Positions 55,440 to 64,000 of a DNA stretch of 64,000 bases are shown piece by piece; positions within the stretch are counted from its first letter, which is position 1, and each line of letters starts with the position of its first letter. The notes beneath the pieces are model-generated. The model was not told the origin of the DNA and searched no databases. It saw only the letters and a list, made by a program, of their open reading frames with translations. Made by a program: the position numbers and the translations under genes. This DNA is from Acanthochromis polyacanthus (lineage: Eukaryota > Chordata > Actinopteri > Pomacentridae), in contig NC_067130.1 of the NCBI RefSeq assembly GCF_021347895.1, forward strand, positions 28,045,817-28,109,816, read 5' to 3'.

Positions 55440-56992
55440 CAGTAAAGGATCTGTTCGATATAAGAAGGTTCAGCGAGTTGAGGAAGCTGCTAAAAACTGT
55501 TGCTTTGGTCTGGAGGGCAGCAAAGGCTTTCCTTCGTGCCAAAGCCAAAGGAGTAAAGTGGGAGGCGGTCCAGCTAGCCGGAATCTGTATGGCTAATGAG
55601 CTAGAAGATGCCTTCCGAGACCTGTGTCTGGCTGCTCAAGAGGGTGCAACTTTCTCTAATACCACCCTGGACAGGCTTGTTGTGTACAAGAATGGAGCTA
55701 GCGGGCTATTGGTCTGTGGGGGAAGGATACAGCACTTCAAAGAAGACCAGAGTGCTGTTCCTCTTTTACCAGTTGAGTCCTGGCTTGGACTTCTCCTGGC
55801 ACGGCAAAGTCATCAAGTGGGGCATGAGGGAGCAGATGGAACCTTGCTAAGGATGAGGACTAAGGCTTGGGTTGTACGAGGCAGAAGACTTGCCCAAAAA
55901 GTTGTCAACCAGTGTATCAGCTGTCGGAAAGCAAAGGCAAGAGTGTGCCAGCAAGTGATGGGCGACTTGCCAATTGAGCGTACAACACCTGCTGCTCCAT
56001 TTCAATTCACTGCAGTGGACATGTTCGGCCCATATGTGGTGAAGGACGACATCAAGAAGAGAGTCACATCCAAGGTCTGGGGAGTGGTTTTCAGTTGTCT
56101 TGCAAGCAGGGCGATCCATGTGGAACTGGTCAGTAGCATGTCATCTGAAAGCTTCCTCATGTGCTATCAGAGGTTTGCCGCTCTAAGAGGACACCCGCAA
56201 AAAGTGTGGTCCGACCCCGGCACTAACTTTGTTGGAGCAAAACCAGTTCTGGAGGAACTGTATGACTTTCTTCGCACTCAGAACACGCAGGGGCTGGAAG
56301 ACTATGCTGTGAGCAAGGGCACGAGTTGGGTTTGGAAAGTCTTACCTGCGGATTCACCACATTGGAATGGCGCCGCAGAAGCTGCCGTAAAGATTGTGAA
56401 GAGGGCTCTTCAAACATTGAACACGACACTCAACCTCACCTTCAGCGAGTTCCTCATAGCACTTCAGCTCGCAGCAAACCTGGCAAATGAGCGACCAATC
56501 AACGCAAGAGTCCAGAGTCAAGAGGATCGGATCCAGGTTGTGACACCAAATTCTCTCCTGCTGGGTAGGGCATCGCAAGGAGGGGACTTCAGGACCTTCA
56601 ATTTCGAGAGGTACCCCTTCAAGCAGCTCCAGGAGATACAGGTTCAGGTCGATCACTTCTGGAGGTCTTGGAGCCAACTAGCTGGTCCGAACCTATTCAT
56701 TAGGAATAAGTGGCACACCTCAGAGAGGAACGTCTCAGTCGGCGACATCGTTTGGCTGTGCGACCAGAACGCCCTCCGCGGTCAGTTTCGGTTGGGGAGG
56801 GTTGTCGCAGCAACTCCAGACCGCAAGGGTGTTGTGCGGGATGTGGATGTACTCATTGTGCCTGGATACCATCCGCCCCTGATGCACCAGGCAGCTCCGA
56901 GGAATCCAGCGGTGAAGGTCATCGGCACGGTTCTTCACAGGGATGTGAGGCGCCTAATTGTTCTGCTGCCTGTCGAAGAACAAGGACTTTAA
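55440..56992 (+). CDS. BEL integrase
   Basis: Frame open from about 55440 to the stop at 56990-56992, in a different frame from the upstream pol part. It carries the His/Cys zinc-binding region (HQVGHEGADGTL, then CISCRKAK), and the catalytic D, D, E in VDMFGPY, SDPGTNFVG and WNGAAEAAVKIVKR. It normally forms part of one pol polyprotein; here a stop and an indel (55365-55445) separate it. Confidence 0.85.
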
Positions 56993-57058
56993 CTTATGCA
57001 CTAGCGCGTTGGACTGTGCGACCTTCCATGTGCAAGTACACGAAGCTCGAGTGGGAGG

Positions 57059-58763
57059 TGTTGCGCCAGTCAGCTGCCTGTGTGCTGAGGTGGAACTTTC
57101 GTCCGCTGCTGCGCACGATAGTCGGATCCATTTAAAGGTCGGATTCATTCATTCTCGAAGATGAACTGTTTGACAAGTGAGTAACCGGGAGGGTGAGCGC
57201 ACAGGAAACTCACTCTACCTAACTTTAAGTAACTGCGTGGTGTGTTCAACCTGTGAAGAGGCAGCTGGTGAGTGACTGTTCTATTTTTAGATCTTGGGTT
57301 GCGCTGTGCCGCTGCTTTCGGACGTTGAGCGCTAGCATTTAGCATTCAATTGCATTCTGTTTATGCTCTGTGCGGGCTGTGCGTAGTAGTTGTGTATTGA
57401 TTCCGTGTCTACATGGTGTGGGGATAAAATGTGCAATGATTTGGGCTGTGCTCTGGTTGGCTACAGAACTCTCTTAGTTAATATTACTGTTGATTGGTAA
57501 TTAGAAATTTACTCCAGTTTAAAACTTGCTGCTGTATTTATTGAGCAATGTGCAATATATTTATTGGGCATCTGTGCAATTGATGATTTGTTCTGTTCAG
57601 TGGCTATGTATTATGAATTGGTTTGGTGAAGGCATTTTTTTCATATGCATTTTAGAGTAATTAGGTAAATGAATTAATACTATTTAAATGAGCAATTGAG
57701 TTGATTAGTTTCAATTAATTTGGAATTGAGATCTGCTAAAATCAATTAACCATTTATTTATTTATTCACTTACCTGCTGGTTATTTTATTCACTGTAAAT
57801 TGTATATTCATACTGGTGTTCAATGTGTGTTTTTTCTAAAGGTTTTTACCTGACTGACTTGTGGCATTCAAACTAAACCAAAATAAACTGAAAAGTTGGA
57901 AAAGTTAAAGGATGTTGTCTGAGTAAAATCTGATGCTGACCCAGCCCGGTCTCACGGGGATTCGTGAAACTGTCACGTCAGTTTTTGTTTCGGTTTCGTG
58001 CGCACCAACACGATGTCGTCATGTTTTTCGTGCCGCTCACCACGAGCGAAACCCGCTGTGGTAATCACATCTGAAAGTGGTTTATACCGGCTGATTCATG
58101 ACGATCTAAGCTGTCCATCGGCGTTTGCGGCCGCCACTGCGGCTGCCGCTGCGGCCGCCGGACATTCTTTAAATTCCTATGCAAATTAGGCGGATTCATG
58201 ACGATCTAAGTTGTCCATCGGCGTTTGTGGCCGCCGCCGCGGCCGCCATTGCGGCCGCCGGACATCCAGCCGGAACAGCGGCCGGATCACATCTGAAAGT
58301 GGTTTATACCGGCGGATTCATGACGATTTAAGCTGTCCATCGGCGTTTGCGGCCGCCGCCGCGGCCGCTGCTGTGGCCGGATGTCTGGCGGCCGCAATGG
58401 CGGCCGCGGTGGCGGCCGCAAACGCCGATGGACAACTTAGATCGTCATGAATCCGCCTAATTTGCATAGGAATTTAAAGAATGTCCGGCGGCCGCAGTGG
58501 CGGCCGCAAACGCCGATGGACAGCTTAGATCGTCATGAATCCGCCGGTATAAACCACTTTCAGATGTGATTACCACAGCGGGTTTCGCTCGTGGTGAGCG
58601 GCACGAAAAACATGACGACATCGTGTTGGTGCGCACGAAACCGAAACAAAAACTGACGTGACAGTTTCACGAATCCCCGTGAGACCGTGTTGGCTGACCA
58701 CAGTGATTGAGCATATACCTTCAAGCGTGGCGCGCAGGAAAAGTTTAAGGGATACGCTTGACA
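57059..58763 (+). repeat. BEL 3' LTR, interrupted
   Basis: Matches the 5' LTR up to GATGCTGACC (57951), is broken by a 740-base foldback element, then resumes at CTGACCACAGTGATTG. A purine-rich tract (GAGTGGGAGG) just before it fits the polypurine tract. Confidence 0.85.
57952..58691. mobile_element. foldback element with GC-rich palindromes
   Basis: Ends CAGCCCGGTCTCACGGGG and CCCCGTGAGACCGTGTTGG. The two arms, about 310 bases each, are nearly exact inverted copies around a loop at about 58271-58370, which repeats part of the arm again. Both arms contain many GCGGCCGC-type palindromes and repeats of GATTCATGACGATCTAAG. The flanking GCTGACC on both sides, present once in the 5' LTR, marks a 7-8 base target duplication. 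No coding capacity. Confidence 0.85.
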
Positions 58764-60400
58764 ATGTCACCATTTTGGCATGTCCAAATACCAAAAATTG
58801 GAACCTTGGCTTATATTTGTCTAACAAAAAAATTAACTGATGTCAGAGGCCAAAAAGGTTCATGAAATGTTGACGACGCTGTATTTTTAGCAAGAAATAT
58901 GGATACATCAATATATAGAGGAAATTTTAGGTGGTTGAAATCCATCCATTTTTGGGGAGCCAATAACTGACAATTTGGTCTCTGTTGCAGCCAATCATTT
59001 GTATCTGTTGGTAGCAATTTTAATGTACAGACCTTTATAGAACATAGCTTTGGATCCCAAAGAACAAACCTCTGAACAAAATGGGAGATGGTGCAACAAC
59101 ATATTTCCTGAGTTGATCTGTCACAGACAGAACACTAGTGTTTATCAAAATACAATGCCTCATTACATAATTCATGTTAGCATATTGTTGTGACATAACT
59201 TACGAAATGCCATACGACAGGAAGAAAATCCCAAATCAATTTCAAACAAGACTTTCAGATGTTGTTATCATTGCTACAATGTGTGATTTCAATGTGTTTA
59301 TTTAACCCAAGACAAATAATTGAGGAAGTTCAGAGAGCATGACTGGCTGGCCGAGCTGCCAGGGCTATGGCTAGCTGCTGAGCTAATCTAGCTAATGAAG
59401 TAGCCACTGTGTCCTGCATTCCTCCTGAGTGTTTTTTTCCCCCTCATTTGTCCATACAAGGAACAAGGATTTAGAATATTTTGTGAGCTAAGGTAAAAAT
59501 AACAAATTTAAAAGTCAGCAAAACCCAGCTGTCTTGAAGTTTTGCCCAACAGGAATCAACAAGAAGTTAGTCAAATTTATGGAGAGAGCGACTTAAACAC
59601 TTACCGTTTATACCGTTTGTATAAATTCACCACAAAATCATATGATGTGCAGATTGGGGCTGGCAAATTTCCTACTCACCATTTAACCTTCTATGCATGT
59701 CTTTGGACTGTAGGAGGAAAGAAAGAGCTCCTGGTGTAAACTCACACACTACAGAAAGAACAGCTGACCAGAAAGTTCGAACATGTGATTTTCTTATGTT
59801 GAGAAATAAGTTGTCATGAGTTTTCCACAATAATTAATACTGCCACAAGTTTGCTACTAACCTCAAATTTGCAGCAACACAACCGAAGATTTCTTGCAAC
59901 TGTGAGCCTTGGTTAGGCAGGATATGTAGTTAAATACATATATAACATATTTCTTAATTAGGTACAGTTTTATCATAAAACACAGATTGAAATTTTCTGA
60001 AAATTACAGCTCAATAGCAGAAGAATATTTTTTGACATGCAATAATGTCACTTTAATCCAGTAAAAATAGTACTAATGGTTGGCCACAATGAAGGCCACC
60101 AAAGATTAATTTTATAACAGGTGAGTGTGACTTGGAGCACAGTTGGACAGCTGTGTAAACTCGGTAAAGATTGGCCTCCTGACAAAGGCTCAAGTTGGGA
60201 AAAAAATACTTTAAAAAAATCACTTTGGAAACCTTACTTTTCACTTACTCCTTTTTTGTGAAGACCAATACATGTCTTTGTAGTCTGATTTCTGACTTTC
60301 ATTTAAAATAGAAATCAGCCTTCATTTTTCTTTGATCACTGCCTGTGTCAATTCTGTTCAATCAGTGGTTGAGGTCATCCTAGGTAAGCAAAGAGGAAAG
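58764..60400. other. upstream flank of cel copy 5
   Basis: No exon seen. The first kilobase is unnamed AT-rich sequence. From about 59760 it is the same duplicated flank as before copy 4, uninterrupted, including AGGATATGTAGTTAAATACA (the site split by the hAT element upstream of copy 3) and the TTGGACAGCTGTGTAAACTC block near 60145. Confidence 0.55.
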
Positions 60401-60419
60401 AGTCAAAATGGTTAAATAT

Positions 60420-60530
60420 TACACATGATGCAACAATGGGATAAGAGACCCACTTGCTGCACACTGGTTTAGGGGAGGGTTCTCCTTTATAAAAGTTCGG
60501 CTAAAAACCTACCTGGTTGTCACTTTAGTC
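60420..60530 (+). promoter_or_regulatory. cel copy 5 promoter
   Basis: TATA box TATAAAA at 60488-60494, 43 bases before the ATG; TGATGCAAC at about 60427. Sequence between them (CAATGGGATAAGAGACCCAC) is close to copies 2 and 3. Confidence 0.6.

Positions 60531-64000
<3,470 letters not shown>

Larger units (their letters stand above)
49752..58763 (+). mobile_element. BEL/Pao LTR retrotransposon
   Basis: LTRs at 49752-50698 and 57059-58763 both start TGTTGCG and end CTTGACA. The element is flanked by ATGTC (49747-49751 and 58764-58768), the 5-base target duplication expected of BEL/Pao. Order gag, protease, reverse transcriptase, RNase H, integrase fits that superfamily. By eye the LTRs differ at about 17 of 947 shared positions, so the insertion is fairly young. 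The coding region has an in-frame stop in gag and a stop plus frame change before integrase. The 3' LTR is enlarged by a foldback element. Confidence 0.9.

Noticed and set aside
58120..58510. CpG island or coding alanine repeat
   Set aside because: The GC-rich stretch and its Ala/Gly-rich frames are products of the foldback element's palindromes; the frames differ between arms and lack any start context or splice signals.

Overview
This window is nuclear DNA from a teleost fish, probably a spiny-rayed species. The reasons are spliced genes with GT-AG introns, short TATA promoters, and teleost-type repeats: Tc1-like and hAT elements, L2-like LINEs, a BEL/Pao retrotransposon and CACTA-like elements. 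The left edge holds the last two exons of gtf3c5, which also lies next to CEL in human, so the synteny supports the main call: a tandem cluster of carboxyl ester lipase (bile-salt-activated lipase, CEL) genes on the + strand.

Layout: 1-4.9 kb gtf3c5 3' end and decayed transposons; 5.1-11.1 kb cel copy 1 (intact, 11 exons); 13.4-16.0 kb a HIPK-like kinase gene with a duplicated tail exon; 18.4-22.0 kb cel copy 2 (intact); 23.0-24.3 kb a collapsed cel relic, itself tandemly duplicated; 25.8-27.7 kb a hAT-like insertion; 28.3-39.6 kb cel copy 3, intact in coding sequence but carrying a 7.5 kb CACTA-like transposon in intron 9; 40.7-49.1 kb cel copy 4, a pseudogene broken by a second CACTA-like element, a LINE fragment and a solo LTR; 49.8-58.8 kb a BEL/Pao retrotransposon with a large foldback element in its 3' LTR; 60.5-64.0 kb cel copy 5, cut by the window edge and carrying several single-base indels.

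Copies 1-3 each encode a secreted esterase of about 550 residues with a signal peptide, the GESAGGAS serine motif, the catalytic Asp of the NDMDG motif and the catalytic His of GADH. None has the proline-rich repeat tail of mammalian CEL. Each copy was duplicated together with several hundred bases of 5' flank. All five promoters share a TATA box 35-45 bases before the ATG and most share a TGATGCAAC-type motif, which fits co-expression in one tissue (pancreas is inferred from the family). The coding sequences are much more alike than the introns, and exon 5 is almost identical between copies.

The most unusual structures are: a perfect 49-base inverted repeat in the copy 2 promoter enclosing a 67-base copy of that gene's own intron 6/exon 7 border; the CACTA-like element with an apparently complete spliced SAM-domain partner gene; a foldback element rich in NotI-like palindromes; and the kinase with a changed catalytic loop and a duplicated exon.
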